This document shows positions 43,649 to 52,814 of a stretch of 64,000 nt of DNA, piece after piece. Position numbers and translations under genes: made by a program. Under the pieces are notes generated by a model, which was given only the letters and a program-made list of their open reading frames with translations, made no database searches and was not told where the DNA came from. Each line of letters opens with the position of its first letter. Position 1 is the stretch's first letter. The DNA is taken from NCBI GenBank assembly GCA_958296095.1, contig OY282434.1, forward strand, positions 1,456,001 to 1,520,000, read 5' to 3'. Source of the stretch: an uncultured Oligoflexales bacterium (GTDB lineage: Bacteria; Bdellovibrionota_B; Oligoflexia; Oligoflexales; JAPPIL01).

Positions 43649-43757
43649 TGCTGTTCTCCACATAAAATCTCGGCATAAACAACCCCACCAGATATTCTAA
43701 ACTTTTTTGTTCTCTTTGGCGAGAGAGTTGCAGTGCGAACGAGAAACACGAGCCCGT

Positions 43758-44531
43758 TCAATAGCTATAGTGCTTGATTTTTTCGCCTTTTTTACCAATC
43801 TTGTGCATCGCTTCAATGCCAATTTCAAGGTGGAGGTTGGTAAACTGTTGCGAGACACGGCGGTCACCAGATGAAGTCTTCACCCCCTCAGGGGTAATGG
43901 GCATATCAGAAATTAACAACAGCGCCCCGCGGGCGATCTCATTGACTAGTCCGACGGTGAACAAGGTTGCCGTCTCCATGTCGATAGCGATGGCACGCAA
44001 CAGCTCAAGCCGTTTTTTGAAAGCCGCGTCATGCTCCCACACGCGTCTGTTGGTGGTGTAGACAACCCCAGTGCGATACTCAAAACTGCGCTCAACGAGA
44101 ATTTCCGAAACAAATTTGTGCAGCTTGAACGAGGGCAGCGCGGGAACTTCAGGCGGCACATAGTCGTTGGATGTGCCTTCACCTCGAATGGCAGCGATAG
44201 GCAAGATAAAGTGTCCGATCTCGGTAGTGCGTTTGAGACCTCCGCACTTGCCAAGAAACAGCACGCCTTTGGGCTTCACCGCGGCGAGCAAATCCATCAC
44301 CGTCGCGGCGTTAGCCGAGCCCATGCCGAAGTTGATGATCGTCAAGCCATTGCTGTTGGTGCAGGTCTGCATCGGTCGGTCACTGCCGTTGATGCCAGCT
44401 TTGAATTTACCCGAAAAAATTCGCACATATTCGGAAAAATTAGTCAGCAACACATACCTGCCAAAATCTGCCAACGCCGTGCCTGTATAGCGTGGCAGCC
44501 AATCGCGGATTATCTCTTCTTTGGTTAACAT
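43758..44531 (-). CDS. amn: AMP nucleosidase
   Basis: Hydrolyses AMP to adenine and ribose 5-phosphate (phosphorylase/hydrolase superfamily). 257 aa, matching the short bacterial form. Motifs: FGMGSANAATVMDLLAAVKP, LFLGKCGGLKRTTEIGHFIL, RGEGTSNDYVPPEVPALPSF, AIDMETATLF and LLISDMPITPEGVKT. ATG 44531 behind GGAGGTG; the longer frame upstream is spurious. Divergent from the carboxyltransferase gene. Confidence 0.88.
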   Translation of the reverse strand: MLTKEEIIRDWLPRYTGTALADFGRYVLLTNFSEYVRIFSGKFKAGINGSDRPMQTCTNSNGLTIINFGMGSANAATVMDLLAAVKPKGVLFLGKCGGLKRTTEIGHFILPIAAIRGEGTSNDYVPPEVPALPSFKLHKFVSEILVERSFEYRTGVVYTTNRRVWEHDAAFKKRLELLRAIAIDMETATLFTVGLVNEIARGALLLISDMPITPEGVKTSSGDRRVSQQFTNLHLEIGIEAMHKIGKKGEKIKHYSY

Positions 44532-44585
44532 AACACCTCCAGTAGGGTATATAGTCGTGCCAGGTGGCTTAGGACAAGCGATAAC

Positions 44586-46133
44586 ATGCATCCCCAACAC
44601 GAACAGCTCAGCGACCTGCGGGCGCACACCACCACCAACGCGGCGCGCAGTGCGGCCCAGCACGACAAGGGCAAGCTCACCGCCCGCGAGCGGATTGCCC
44701 TGCTCGTTGATCGGGACAGCTTTGTTGAACTCGATCAGTTTGCCGTGCATGACTGTCAAGACTTCGGTATGGCGGAGAAGAAAATTCCTGGCGATGGTGT
44801 GGTCACTGGCTTTGCTCGCATCGACGGGCGCAACGTCTATCTCTTCGCCCAGGACGCGACTGTCTTCGGGGGCAGCCTATCGGCGACAATGGCAAAAAAA
44901 ATCTGCAAGGTCATGGAACTGGCGATGAACAACGGTGCACCGCTAATCGGCATCAACGATTCGGGTGGCGCACGTATTCACGAAGGGGTTGCCAGCCTCG
45001 CGGGCTATGCCGATATTTTTTATCGCAACGTGCAGGCTAGCGGTGTTGTGCCACAGCTGTCGTTGATAGTCGGGCCGTGTGCAGGCGGGGCGGTCTATTC
45101 TCCCGCCATGACCGATGCGATTTTTATGGTTGATAGCATCAGTCATATGTTTATCACGGGGCCCGATGTTATCAAGGAAGTCACAGGTGAAGAGATCGAT
45201 TTCGCCGCTCTTGGTGGTGCGCCCGTGCATACCCGCAAAAGCGGTGTCTGTGATCTGCGCTTTAGTTCGGAAGTTGCCATCATGCAAGCCGCCCGCCGCT
45301 GGCTCTCTTATCTGCCTGCATGTGCAAGCGAGACACCCCCGTTAGGCACGACCGCGTTCGATCCTGCAATTATCGCCGCCAATGCTCGTGAGCTAGAGAC
45401 ACTCGTGCCTCAAGCGGCGACGCTACCTTACGACATGCAGACCTTGATCACCAAAGTAGTTGATCCTGACTCGCTGTTCGTCTTGAAGCCCGAATACGCG
45501 CCCAACATCGTCATCGCCCTGGCGCGCTTGCAAGGCACGGCAGTCGGTGTCATCGGCAACAATCCGCAACACATGGCAGGCGTGCTCGACAGCGAGGCTT
45601 CGGTCAAGGCGGCGCGCTTCGTGCGTTTTTGCGATCTCTTTAATTTGCCCCTACTGACCTTCGTCGATGTGCCGGGCTTTTTGCCTGGGGTTGCACAAGA
45701 GCATCAGGGCATCATTCGTCACGGGGCAAAACTGCTCTATGCCTATTGCGAAGCAAGCGTGCCGAAACTTACCGTTATCGTGCGCAAAGCTTACGGCGGT
45801 GCTTACGATGTCATGAGTTCCAAGCATATTGGCGGTGATTTTAATTGTGCCTGGCCTAACGCCGCCGTCGCGGTGATGGGGTCGGAAGGTGCGTGCAATA
45901 TAATTTTCAAAAAAGAAATTGCCCAAGCCAATGACCCGCAAGCCAAACGTCGAGAGTTGATGGCTGTCTATGAGGAAAAATTTTCCAACCCGTGGATTGC
46001 CGCCCAAAAGGGTTTCATCGATGCGGTGATTTTTCCTGCCGAGACCCGTGCTACGCTGAGTGCCGCCCTCGCGTCTGTGCGCCACAAAAAAATTGCCGTG
46101 CGCCACAAAAAACACAGCAACATTCCTCTGTAA
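44586..46133 (+). CDS. Acyl-CoA carboxylase carboxyltransferase (PccB/AccD5-type)
   Basis: Biotin-dependent carboxyltransferase (propionyl-/acetyl-CoA). Features: KGKLTARERIALLVD, GDGVVTGFARIDGRNVYLFA, INDSGGARIHEGVASL (acyl-CoA oxyanion hole), TGPDVIKEVTGEEI, FVDVPGFLPGVAQEHQGIIR and KAYGGAYDVMSSKHIG (carboxybiotin oxyanion hole). 515 aa, normal. It could work with AccB/AccC encoded at 16.9-18.6 kb, since no dedicated biotinylated alpha subunit is nearby; that partnership is inference. The extreme C-terminus has a short duplication (VRHKKIAVRHKK). Confidence 0.9.
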   Translation: MHPQHEQLSDLRAHTTTNAARSAAQHDKGKLTARERIALLVDRDSFVELDQFAVHDCQDFGMAEKKIPGDGVVTGFARIDGRNVYLFAQDATVFGGSLSATMAKKICKVMELAMNNGAPLIGINDSGGARIHEGVASLAGYADIFYRNVQASGVVPQLSLIVGPCAGGAVYSPAMTDAIFMVDSISHMFITGPDVIKEVTGEEIDFAALGGAPVHTRKSGVCDLRFSSEVAIMQAARRWLSYLPACASETPPLGTTAFDPAIIAANARELETLVPQAATLPYDMQTLITKVVDPDSLFVLKPEYAPNIVIALARLQGTAVGVIGNNPQHMAGVLDSEASVKAARFVRFCDLFNLPLLTFVDVPGFLPGVAQEHQGIIRHGAKLLYAYCEASVPKLTVIVRKAYGGAYDVMSSKHIGGDFNCAWPNAAVAVMGSEGACNIIFKKEIAQANDPQAKRRELMAVYEEKFSNPWIAAQKGFIDAVIFPAETRATLSAALASVRHKKIAVRHKKHSNIPL

Positions 46134-46182
46134 GGGCCGAGTTGACCGCGCCAGCTTTCTGGGAGTTGCCAGAGGTAGCCGA

Positions 46183-47154
46183 CTACTTGCCTTTGAGCGT
46201 GGCCAACTGCTGGGTGATCATCTTGTCGGGCAGCGCACCATAGCCATCTTTGACCACAACTCTCTGTCCTTCTGCCGAGAGCACATATTGCAAAAACTCT
46301 CGCACCAGTCGTGGCAGGGGCTTGTTGGGATAACGCGTGACGTAGATAAAGAGGGGGCGACCTAGCGGGTAAGTTCTGTTCAAGGTGTTGGCAAAAGTTG
46401 GCTCGACCGCGGGTGACCTGTAGGTTTTGCGCAGGGGCACAGCTCGCACGTCACTAGTCTTGTAGCCGATGCCAGAATAACCGATGCCATAGAGGTCACC
46501 GCCCACACCGTTGACCACCGAAGCCGAGCCAGGCTGTTCTTTCACACTGTCCTTGAAGTCGCCCTTGAACAGCGCAATTTTTTTGAAGAAACCATACGTG
46601 CCCGAAGCCGAGTTACGTCCGTAAAGACTAAGGGGAGCACGTGCCCACTTGCCCGTCAGACCAAGCTGTCCCCACGTCTTGATGTCCCGCTTTGCCCCGC
46701 CGCGCCGACTGCGAGAAAAAATTGCATCGACCTGTGGCAAAGAGAGCTTGGTGGTGGGATTGTCCTTATGCACGTAAACCGCGAGGCTGTCGATAGCTAC
46801 CACATAACGTGTCGGCTTGAAGCCATATTTCTTCTCAAAAGCCTCGATCTCACTGTGCTTCATCGCCCGCGACATCGGTGCAAGCTGTGCCACGCCCTCA
46901 ATCAATGCAGGTGGTGCAGTGCTCGATCCCTTACCCTCGATCTGAATGCGCACATTACGATAGTGCTTGCGAAAACCCTCCCCCCACAAGCTCAGCAAAT
47001 TGTTGAGCGTGTCTGAGCCGACACTGTTGAGACTGCCACTGACACCCGCTTGCTTGCGGTAAAGATTAGCGGCGCGGCCTGCTTGCTGCTTGCTGTCTCC
47101 TAGCAGCGGCGGCATAGCGAGTGCTACCACCAAAAACACGGCTAAATGTGACAC
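46183..47154 (-). CDS. pstS: Phosphate-binding periplasmic protein PstS-like
   Basis: Substrate-binding protein of phosphate ABC import. Signal sequence (HLAVFLVVALAMPPLLG) then GSLNSVGSDTLNNLLSLWGE, GKGSSTAPPALIEG (phosphate loop), APMSRAMKHSEIEAFEKKYG, YGRNSASGTYGFFKKI (second phosphate loop) and YGIGYSGIGYK. GTG 47154 is preferred (GGAG eight bases upstream) over TTG 47172. No pstCAB or phoU in the window; solitary pstS genes occur in related genomes. Confidence 0.85.
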   Translation of the reverse strand: MSHLAVFLVVALAMPPLLGDSKQQAGRAANLYRKQAGVSGSLNSVGSDTLNNLLSLWGEGFRKHYRNVRIQIEGKGSSTAPPALIEGVAQLAPMSRAMKHSEIEAFEKKYGFKPTRYVVAIDSLAVYVHKDNPTTKLSLPQVDAIFSRSRRGGAKRDIKTWGQLGLTGKWARAPLSLYGRNSASGTYGFFKKIALFKGDFKDSVKEQPGSASVVNGVGGDLYGIGYSGIGYKTSDVRAVPLRKTYRSPAVEPTFANTLNRTYPLGRPLFIYVTRYPNKPLPRLVREFLQYVLSAEGQRVVVKDGYGALPDKMITQQLATLKGK

Positions 47155-47221
47155 AGCGATGACTCCATCCAAGGTTTACGTCGAACTGAACAGTAGCGAA
47201 AACTTTCAGCAGGAGCAACCT

Positions 47222-47475
47222 GCTCTTGCTACGCTACGCTACGCTACGCTGCGCTGCGCTGCGCTGCTTTTTTGTAACGCTCGCTTCCTAGCTCGCTGCT
47301 TGCGCTGCGCGCTGCTTTTTGTTCCGCTCGCTTCCTAGCTCGCTGCTTGCTGCGCACGACTCTTTGTAACGCTCGCTTCCTAGCTCGCTGCTTGCGCTGC
47401 GCGCTGCTTTTTGTTCCGCTCGCTTCCTAGCTCGCTGCTTGCGCTGCGCGCTGCTTTTTGTAACGCTCGCTCTAC
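47222..47475 (-). repeat. Inverted low-complexity repeat array
   Basis: Five units of the reverse module (GTAACGCTCGCTTCCTAGC / GTTCCGCTCGCTTCCTAGC with TGCGCTGCGCGCTGC spacers), preceded by a CTACG/CTGCG pentanucleotide run (47230-47265). The full 170-bp element is absent. The rest of 47155-47623 has no gene. Confidence 0.8.
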
Positions 47476-47623
47476 GAGTCTTTTTTGCCGTCGGGCACAG
47501 ACCGTCCTGTCCCAGTGCTTGAATACACAGCATGGTTGATATCTTGATCCTAGTTGTGAGAAAATGATGCCATCTCACTCGTGACTGTGCGACAGATTTA
47601 GTGATTACTAGGGGCGGCATCCT

Positions 47624-48483
47624 ATGACAAAACGGGCAATACATAACGCCCTGTTTGTGGCGATTATCACCAACAATCGGGAGGTTATTGTCGAACTGCT
47701 GACCTTCTTGCTGCCTCCTGAAGAATTTGCCAGGCTTGACCTCAGAACGCTGAAGTTTGAGGCGACGGTGTTTACCGATACTGAAGGGGATGAACGCCGT
47801 GCTGACGCAGTGGTCTCGGTGATGACCAAAGATGGCCAGCGAGTTGTCTTCCTCATCGAGCACAAGAGCACGCAGGACAAAGGGCTTTTAGGACAGCTGC
47901 TGAATTATCAGGCACTGCTTGAAACACACCTGGCTGACAAAGTAATCCCCATTGTTATCTCTAACGCTAAGGGACATTGGCGCATACCGCTGCGGTTTCA
48001 GGGCAAGTTTACCAAGAGTGCCAACGCGGTGGGCAGCGGTGTGGGCAACTGCGAGAAACTTGGAAACAAGCAGAGAGGGGCCTGAGAACAAGCAGCGAGC
48101 TAGGAAGCGAGCGTTACAAAGAGCCGCGCAGCACTCTGGTATTGGAGATAGAGGAGAGAAAACGGCTCTTGGAACTAGCAACTGACTGTTTCTCTAAATT
48201 CAATGGCGATTTCAGTTTAGCGGTGCTAAAGGGCATCGAGGTGGCGGCTATTAGCAAACAGAAGGATAGACTTATGAACAGGCTCAAGATTGGTCGTGAA
48301 GGCTGGCTGGAAGAGGGCATGCAAGAGGGCATCCTCAAGGGGCGGCAAGAGGTAGCACTGCGTATGCTGGAGGAGGGTATGAGTGTTGCTGCCATCTGCC
48401 GCATAACGAAGCTTAGTCGCAATGCAGTGAGTAAGTTAGGGCGAGAAAACAGCGAGCCTCGCGGAGCAAAGAAGCAGGCCTGA
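47624..48483 (+). pseudogene. Rpn-family nuclease gene split by a repeat insertion
   Basis: The 5' part (ATG 47624 behind AGGGGCGG) encodes an Rpn/YhgA nuclease domain: RRADAVVSVMTKDGQRVVF, LIEHKSTQDKG and LGQLLNYQALL. From about 48034 the sequence turns into dispersed-repeat modules, with a stop at 48083-48085. The 3' part resumes near 48128 in another frame with LEIEERKRLLELATDCFSK, GMQEGILKGRQEVALRML and a C-terminal helix-turn-helix-like end (AAICRITKLSRNAVSKL). Both halves are distinct in sequence from the copies at 7-9 kb. Non-functional unless the first half acts alone. Confidence 0.8.
48034..48127 (+). repeat. Dispersed repeat modules inserted in the Rpn gene
   Basis: GGGCAACTGCGAGAAACTTGG, AACAAGCAGAGAGGGGCCTG and the AGCGAGCTAGGAAGCGAGCG / TTACAAAGAGCCGCG module, identical to parts of the intergenic arrays. 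Length about 94 bp; it shifts the reading frame. Confidence 0.75.
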
Positions 48484-48699
48484 GTTGGCTGATCGTCCTG
48501 CTCGCCAATGGAAGCCTGCTGTCATGATGGTCGTTAAAGCACGTCCTGACGCGTGCTCAGCAGTTAGGAAGAGCCGATCAGCTGCCCCCGGATCAACACC
48601 CGAAAATAACTCTCGTTGTAATTGTTTAATCCCTGAGCCACGCGTGCCCCATTCCGAACTGGAAAGTGTCCTGTTTCTTATGGGGGGTCACTCCAGTGT

Positions 48700-48789
48700 C
48701 CTTGCCCCAAGTCTCTCGGCGGTTACCCCCACCTCTTGCCCACCGAGAGCGCCGTAGCGCTGCGACTCTTCGTAACGCTTGCCTGCTAG
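48700..48789 (-). repeat. Inverted partial copy of the repeat modules
   Basis: Reverse complement reads CTCGGTGGGCAAGAGGTGGG then GGTAACCGCCGAGAGACTTGGGGCAAGG, preceded by GTTACGAAGAGTCGC. It abuts the 3' end of tadA. The remainder of 48484-48700 shows no gene. Confidence 0.7.
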
Positions 48790-49236
48790 TCACCGTCGGC
48801 GTTGAAAAAATTCCTGCAACAGCGCCGCACTTGCCGCGGCAGCGATGCCGTGCTGTAACTCAACGCGGTGATTGAAGAGCTCATGCTGGCGGGCGTGCAC
48901 CCACTTGAATGCACCATAACGCGGGTCTGTAGCGGCAAAGACGAGGCGGGCAATACGTGCTTGGTAAATTGCGCCACTGCACATCAAGCAAGGCTCCAGG
49001 GTGACGTAAAGGGTGGTGTTGAGCAGTCGCCACGCATCTAGTCGTTGACTGGCGGCACGGATGGCGAGCATTTCAGCATGGTGGGTAGCATCACGTTGCG
49101 TTTCTTTGGCGTTAGCGGTCGCGGCAACGATGTCGTGGTGGTGAACGAGCACGGCCCCGACAGGCACTTCACCCTGTTGTGCTGCACGAGCTGCGGCCTG
49201 CAGGGCAACTTGCATGTAGTGCACATCGTCGTTCAC
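48790..49236 (-). CDS. tadA: tRNA-specific adenosine deaminase
   Basis: Converts A34 to inosine in tRNA-Arg(ACG). Cytidine-deaminase fold with zinc motif HAEMLAIRAA (His and catalytic Glu) and PCLMCSGAIYQARI (two Cys ligands), plus QGEVPVGAVLVHHHDIV and FAATDPRYGAFKW. GTG start overlaps the stop of the Xer-like gene by four bases (GTGA). 148 aa, typical. Its C-terminus ends in a short basic tail next to a repeat fragment. Confidence 0.9.
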   Translation of the reverse strand: MNDDVHYMQVALQAAARAAQQGEVPVGAVLVHHHDIVAATANAKETQRDATHHAEMLAIRAASQRLDAWRLLNTTLYVTLEPCLMCSGAIYQARIARLVFAATDPRYGAFKWVHARQHELFNHRVELQHGIAAAASAALLQEFFQRRR

Positions 49237-50129
49237 TGCTGCAGCTGGACGAGATGTTGGCGGATACTACCCGTGCGCTTGAGACCGAGGTGTGCCATGC
49301 TGTCCTCGATGCTCCGGCCCTGTTGAAGCATGTGCCTAGTGGCGTGATGACGCAGCAGGGCGGGAGACAACGAGCTGACTTTGGCTTGCAGGGCAAGTTG
49401 GGCAAGAATGAATTTCAATCCGTGTCGGGTCAGTGTGGCAAGCGGCAACGCCCCCTCAGGCCCTTTGAACCCCGCGAAGATGAGCCTGTCACCTAGGGAG
49501 AGGGAGGAATGACGTTGTTGCGCCCAATGTCGCCACTGGCGTAGGCTGTTGGTGCTGGCAGGCTGCAGGTCGATGATGCGCTGGCGACTGCCGCTGATAC
49601 GTAGTATCCCCCCGCGGCGGCTGGCCACAAAATCTCGCCACTGCAAGGCCGTCAACTCGCTAGCTTTGAGCCCCTCAAAGGCAAGCAAACGGATGATGGC
49701 GAGGTTGCGCAGGCTATGTGCTCCCTTGCGTCTGCTCAGCGTTGCTAGCAGTCGGGTGAGTTTGTCGCCCTCAAGATCGTAGTGCAGGGTGTCGTCGCGT
49801 TCAGGGATAATGCTCTGCTCGAAGGGGTTGGCGGCGAGGGCCGCACTGGCCGTCAGGCAGGTGAAAAACTGACGTATGGCAATGATCTTGCGGCGCAGGG
49901 AGTTTTCTTGTAGCTCGTGGTCGTGGCGGAGAAAATCACGGTAGGCATGCAACGTCGCCGCACTCAAGTCTTCGCTGGTCAGTTGCTCAGCGTGCATGAA
50001 CTGCAAAAACAAGCGCACATCGCTGCTGTAAGAGGCGATAGTAGCCGCGCTACGCCCTCTTTTACCGAGGTAGGCTTTGAAGGCGGGGATAAGTGCGGTA
50101 AAATTTTCACTGGTGAGAGTGTCAGGCAT
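49233..50129 (-). CDS. Tyrosine-recombinase (XerC/D)-like protein lacking catalytic residues
   Basis: Full-length (298 aa) with the Xer architecture: N-terminal SAM-like core-binding domain (FKAYLGKRGRSAATIASYSSD, RDFLRHDHELQENSLRRKI) and a C-terminal catalytic-fold domain (LRNLAIIRLLAFEGLKASEL, ALLRHHATRHMLQQGRSIED). Catalytic residues are mostly gone: GLRxSEL reads GLKASEL, LGH reads LGL, and no tyrosine exists in the last 80 residues where the nucleophile should lie. It probably binds DNA without cleaving it. ATG 50129 chosen. Co-transcribed with tadA. Confidence 0.8.
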   Translation of the reverse strand: MPDTLTSENFTALIPAFKAYLGKRGRSAATIASYSSDVRLFLQFMHAEQLTSEDLSAATLHAYRDFLRHDHELQENSLRRKIIAIRQFFTCLTASAALAANPFEQSIIPERDDTLHYDLEGDKLTRLLATLSRRKGAHSLRNLAIIRLLAFEGLKASELTALQWRDFVASRRGGILRISGSRQRIIDLQPASTNSLRQWRHWAQQRHSSLSLGDRLIFAGFKGPEGALPLATLTRHGLKFILAQLALQAKVSSLSPALLRHHATRHMLQQGRSIEDSMAHLGLKRTGSIRQHLVQLQQ

Positions 50130-50205
50130 GGTCAAGTCCGTTCCGATACCGTAGTTGTCATCCTAGCACGAGGGTAAATTTTTTTCACGCACCTGGGGTT
50201 GGGCT

Positions 50206-50880
50206 TTGTTGTTGAGGACGTGGTTAGTTGCAGTTTTGTTTTTTTGCCTCGCGGGGCGCGATTGGGTAAGTCCCACGCAGTACTCGCCGCGGCATAGATA
50301 TGCTGACCCGGCCCAGCAGCTTGATTATCTTGTGCTTGAGATCAACGGCGAGCGGCGTTTGCTGACGGCAGGCACACAGGCTGAGATTGTGCGGGGTGAC
50401 ACGCTCAAGGTGGTTGCCGCGGTGCTCAAGGATCGTCAGCAGCAGGCACAGTATGTCAATATCATTGGCTTCAAGAATCCTCCTGATGATGGCAAGGACA
50501 TGGGCTATCTGGTCAACACTGACAAGCAGTTACTGTCGGATTTTTCGCAGCGGGGCGAGGGGCGAGTATACGCCATCGTGGTCGGCAGTGAAGATAAAAT
50601 TCACGGCGAAGTTTTTTATCGCTTGCTCGATCCGCAGTTGCGTTATGCTGTGTTGCGGGTCAACGATGGCAAGTCGTTGGTTTTGCGTGATGGTGAGCCG
50701 GTGCAGGTAGCACTCGACGACCGCTTGACTATTAGCAATGTGTCGGTCAATTTTACCCCGCGTCGGGGACTTACCTTCGATATTTACCGCCATCCGCACG
50801 CTGCTGTGCAGCATGAAATTCGCTTTGCCCGCAACGACAAAATTTTTGCCCGTATTCCCTTGCAGATTATCGCTGATTAA
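50206..50880 (+). CDS. Exported beta-rich protein, unknown
   Basis: TTG start (50206 or 50209) behind a GGGG stretch, then a short signal peptide (TWLVAVLFFCLAG). The mature part of about 200 aa is beta-rich with phrases LDYLVLEINGERRLLTAG, RGDTLKVVAAVL and LRVNDGKSLVLRDGEPVQVA, which look like two similar beta-sandwich units (each with a 'R-L/V-L-x-x-G' turn). No family recognised. It precedes the PATAN protein and SpoU methyltransferase in the same direction. Confidence 0.6.
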   Translation: MLLRTWLVAVLFFCLAGRDWVSPTQYSPRHRYADPAQQLDYLVLEINGERRLLTAGTQAEIVRGDTLKVVAAVLKDRQQQAQYVNIIGFKNPPDDGKDMGYLVNTDKQLLSDFSQRGEGRVYAIVVGSEDKIHGEVFYRLLDPQLRYAVLRVNDGKSLVLRDGEPVQVALDDRLTISNVSVNFTPRRGLTFDIYRHPHAAVQHEIRFARNDKIFARIPLQIIAD

Positions 50881-50936
50881 TTTTGAGATGTTGGTAAAAT
50901 GTAACACTGCTGCTTCACAGGGTAGGAGTTTTACTC

Positions 50937-52046
50937 TTGGTTACTACTTCTAGTTCTAAAAGCATCGAGCCGGGCACTGATGTTGGGCGCAGCTCGCTGC
51001 AAGTTTTTGGTCACTTGTTGCAAGGCTTGATTCGTGACCGCTGGTCAGGCACGATCACTGCCAACACGGAAGACTGGAAAAAGCGTATCTATATCGATCA
51101 GGGACGTTTTTGTTTCGCAACTTCAACCCTAATCGACGATCGTCTCGGTGAGGTGCTCTATCGGCGTGACCTGTTGACGATCGACCAGTTAGCAGAGTTG
51201 GCGATGAAGGTCACTCCTACTGCCAAGTTTGGGCAGGTAATGCGCAAGCACGGTATCATGAGCAGCAGTCAGCTGTGGCATGTGTTGCAGACGCAGATTA
51301 TCTGCATTATCAAATCGCTATTCATGAACGAGCACATCAGCTATTTGATCCAGCGTGATACACCGCCTGCAGGTGGCCTTACCGTCATCGATGACTGCCA
51401 CGCGCTGGTTGATAATTTTAAAGCCTTCAATGTTATTTTTCTGAAATTTTGCAACTCGATCGATGACAAGACATTCTTGATGATTTCCAAAAAGAAGAGT
51501 GCCAGCTTGCGGCGCGGGACTTTTTACGGGGATATGTTGGCCTTGATTGAGCGCAATAGCAAGGTGCACGAGGTAGTGAAGTCGTCACGTTTGAGCGAGT
51601 CGTATACGATGACCGCGTTGTTGGAGTTGCTGACGGCAAATGTCTGTTCGCTGAACACTGATTTTGTCAACAAGGACACGTTGGCACGGGTGGAATTGAT
51701 AGCGATTAAGACGGCCGCGGACAATTATCGTCTGGTGTTGGAGAAGGCCACGGCGGCGTTTGTGCGGCAGGGTTGTGAGAGTGAGTTGGGGGAGGTGCGC
51801 AAGTTTTCTTTGACGCTGGTGCATCCTGAATTGCGCACTCTGGTATTGGATTGTGATGGCGATATTTCGTTGAATGCCTTGGCACGGATGGCTGACCACT
51901 GTGCAGTTGATCCGAGTCGGGTGTATTTCTACGCCAGCAGAATTTGGACGTTGACGCGGTTTTTGGTGCAGACTGCGGTGGATCTATTGCCCGCGGCGGA
52001 GGTGCAACAAATAGTGCAGACCTATCGTCGGCTTGTCACGCGGTGA
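50937..52046 (+). CDS. DUF4388 (PATAN) domain protein
   Basis: TTG start behind GGTAGGAG. The N-terminal 70 residues show the PATAN pattern (GHLLQGLIRDRWSGTITANT, KRIYIDQGRFCFATST, LGEVLYRRDLLT), a domain frequent in Myxococcota and relatives and linked to gliding and signalling proteins. The remaining 290 residues are helical and unassigned. The stop overlaps the GTG of the methyltransferase gene (GTGA). A regulatory role is likely but the partner is unknown. Confidence 0.75.
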   Translation: MVTTSSSKSIEPGTDVGRSSLQVFGHLLQGLIRDRWSGTITANTEDWKKRIYIDQGRFCFATSTLIDDRLGEVLYRRDLLTIDQLAELAMKVTPTAKFGQVMRKHGIMSSSQLWHVLQTQIICIIKSLFMNEHISYLIQRDTPPAGGLTVIDDCHALVDNFKAFNVIFLKFCNSIDDKTFLMISKKKSASLRRGTFYGDMLALIERNSKVHEVVKSSRLSESYTMTALLELLTANVCSLNTDFVNKDTLARVELIAIKTAADNYRLVLEKATAAFVRQGCESELGEVRKFSLTLVHPELRTLVLDCDGDISLNALARMADHCAVDPSRVYFYASRIWTLTRFLVQTAVDLLPAAEVQQIVQTYRRLVTR

Positions 52047-52765
52047 AGTTTACCATCGAGGGCGAGCGGCATGTTGCGGAGTATTTACGACATCGCCCGC
52101 AGGTGGTTGAGGATGTTGTCTGCCCGCCACGCTTGGTGCGGCAGTTGCAGACCTTGGGTGGTCGGTCGGTGGCGGTGCGAGGGCAGACAGGCAGCAAGGT
52201 GCTGGCGATGGTGCGGCTTACGCCGTTGCACGAGAGTGAGCTGTTTACCTTCGTTGCCACGGATAAGCTCAGCCACGTGCTGGTGGCACTTGACCATGTC
52301 GTTGACCCGCGCAATCTCGGTGCGGTGGTGCGCTCGGCGGCTTTTTTTGGCGTGCGGGGCTTGATTGTGGCGCGGCGGCGGCAGGTTGGTTTAACGACCG
52401 CGGCGGTCAATACGGCGCGGGGTGGCTTTGCCTTGCTAGATCTTTTTTTGGTGACCAACTTAGCTCGTACGCTAGCGAATTTGAAAAAGCATGGCTTCTG
52501 GGTTGTGGGGGCCGATATGGCTGGCGAGCCATTGCGTGATTGTGGTTTTGACAAGAGGATTTTGTTGTTCGGTGCAGAGGGCAAAGGCATATCGCCTGCG
52601 GTGCGGGCGCAATGTGATTGCCTGTTGCGCATCGATGGCATAGGGGTTGGTGGATCTGGCCGAGCGAACGGGGGTGGCAAAGCTAGTGAACGAACCTTAC
52701 AATCGTTGAACGTGTCGGCGGTGGCGGCAATTTTTTTGCAACAGCACAGCCGTTCTGTGGGTTAG
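52043..52765 (+). CDS. SpoU/TrmH-family RNA 2'-O-methyltransferase (RlmB-like)
   Basis: Methylates ribose in rRNA or tRNA using SAM, with the deep trefoil knot motifs DHVVDPRNLGAVVRSAAFFG (motif 1), LLFGAEGKGISP (motif 2) and SLNVSAVAAIFL (motif 3). N-terminal substrate-binding part begins with KFTIEGERHVAEYL. Between LRIDG and SLNVS there is an additional Gly/Ser/Arg-rich loop of about 18 residues (IGVGGSGRANGGGKASERT) in the cofactor loop. GTG 52043 overlaps the upstream stop. It precedes the tRNA-tuf cluster, as rlmB-like genes often do. Confidence 0.85.
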   Translation: MKFTIEGERHVAEYLRHRPQVVEDVVCPPRLVRQLQTLGGRSVAVRGQTGSKVLAMVRLTPLHESELFTFVATDKLSHVLVALDHVVDPRNLGAVVRSAAFFGVRGLIVARRRQVGLTTAAVNTARGGFALLDLFLVTNLARTLANLKKHGFWVVGADMAGEPLRDCGFDKRILLFGAEGKGISPAVRAQCDCLLRIDGIGVGGSGRANGGGKASERTLQSLNVSAVAAIFLQQHSRSVG

Positions 52766-52814
52766 GTTATTGACATGAGATTGCCGTTCAGTCATAACCC
52801 CTTGCAGTTCCATG

